Part shown: in pieces, positions 31,724 to 31,834 of the stretch | How positions within the stretch are numbered: the first letter of the stretch is position 1 | How the letters are laid out: each line of letters starts with the position of its first letter | Origin: JBBITW01 sp037440525 | GTDB taxonomy: Bacteria; Desulfobacterota; BSN033; UBA1163 | Assembly (NCBI GenBank): GCA_037440525.1 | Contig: JBBITW010000016.1 | Coordinates: 1 to 31,834 of the forward strand | Length of the DNA: 31,834 nucleotides | Direction of reading: 5' to 3' | Position numbers and translations under genes: made by a program | The notes under the pieces: generated by a model | Told to the model about the DNA's origin: nothing | What the model saw: only the letters and a program-made list of their open reading frames with translations | The model's database searches: none

Positions 31724-31792
31724 TCATTCCAAGCCTCCTTTTTCTTTCATTCCGAATCTCCTTTTTCTTTCATTCCGAATCTCCTTTTTTTG
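31724..31792. repeat. Three 23 bp tandem repeats leading into the family B core
   Basis: Three 23-base units start with tcattcc at 31724, 31747 and 31770. Units 2 and 3 differ only near the end (tctt versus tttg-type) and unit 1 has aagcctcc for gaatctcc. A fourth tcattcc at 31793 opens the dispersed palindrome. Confidence 0.8.
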
Positions 31793-31834
31793 TCATTCCG
31801 AGCGAAGCGAGGAACCTTAGGAAAGATTTCTCGG
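31793..31834. repeat. Partial dispersed palindromic repeat (family B core), cut by the window edge
   Basis: tcattccgagcgaagcgagg and the following bases match, in reverse complement, the core of the element at 2502-2639 with about two differences over 25 bases. The sequence runs off the right edge. Confidence 0.7.

Larger units (their letters stand above)
31581..31834. other. Right-edge intergenic region, no gene
   Basis: Together with 31523-31580 this is a gap of more than 300 bases. Bases 31581-31680 are AT-rich with nothing I can identify. Bases 31683-31834 hold repeats described separately. No reading frame resembles a gene. Confidence 0.6.

Noticed and set aside
31724..31792. Tandem repeats as a CRISPR array
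   Set aside because: Units are 23 bp and directly adjacent with no unique spacers, and no cas gene is present.

Overview
The window is AT-rich chromosomal DNA from a Gram-negative-type bacterium. Secreted solute-binding proteins, a TRAP transporter and a liv-type ABC transporter point that way. The mix of catabolic genes (UbiD decarboxylase, fumarate-reductase-like flavoprotein, AMP-dependent ligase, oxygen-sensitive radical SAM enzyme) suggests an anaerobe. A deltaproteobacterial (Desulfobacterota/Syntrophobacteria-like) origin is my best guess, but it is an inference: no rRNA or other taxonomic marker is present.

Region 1 (1-3490, + strand) is a compact module: a ribbon-helix-helix protein, a HEAT-repeat protein, a ParA-type ATPase with an N-terminal MerR-like helix-turn-helix, a small coiled-coil protein, then (after a 138 bp terminal-inverted-repeat element) a long coiled-coil protein. 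The two coiled-coil proteins share a short motif. The parts list (HEAT protein + ParA ATPase + coiled-coil scaffold) resembles the myxobacterial PomX/PomY/PomZ division-site positioning system. This is the best candidate here for an undescribed system.

Region 2 (3539-21558, - strand) is a long catabolic/transport block. In transcription order the upstream part is an FrdA-like flavoprotein, a 2Fe-2S protein, TRAP subunits DctP/Q/M, a UbiD-family decarboxylase, a 74-residue protein and an M28 peptidase. The downstream part begins with its own leader: LivJ-type binding protein, LivH, LivM, LivG, LivF, an M20 amidohydrolase, an aspartate-carbamoyltransferase-like enzyme that has lost several aspartate-binding residues, a radical SAM protein, an acyl-CoA synthetase and a YkgJ-type cysteine-cluster protein. 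The substrate cannot be read from sequence.

Region 3 (21887-25842) is a glycine-responsive block. A tandem glycine riboswitch with a clear intrinsic terminator precedes a class I aminotransferase and a D-2-hydroxyacid dehydrogenase. A divergent Lrp/AsnC regulator and a GcvR-like double-ACT protein lie beside it.

Region 4 (25916-31522, - strand) holds housekeeping genes: glmU, glmS and a UvrD/PcrA-type helicase. The right edge carries 23 bp tandem repeats running into a dispersed palindromic repeat whose core also occurs inside the element at 2502-2639. A second palindromic repeat family has copies at the left edge and at 21676-21791.
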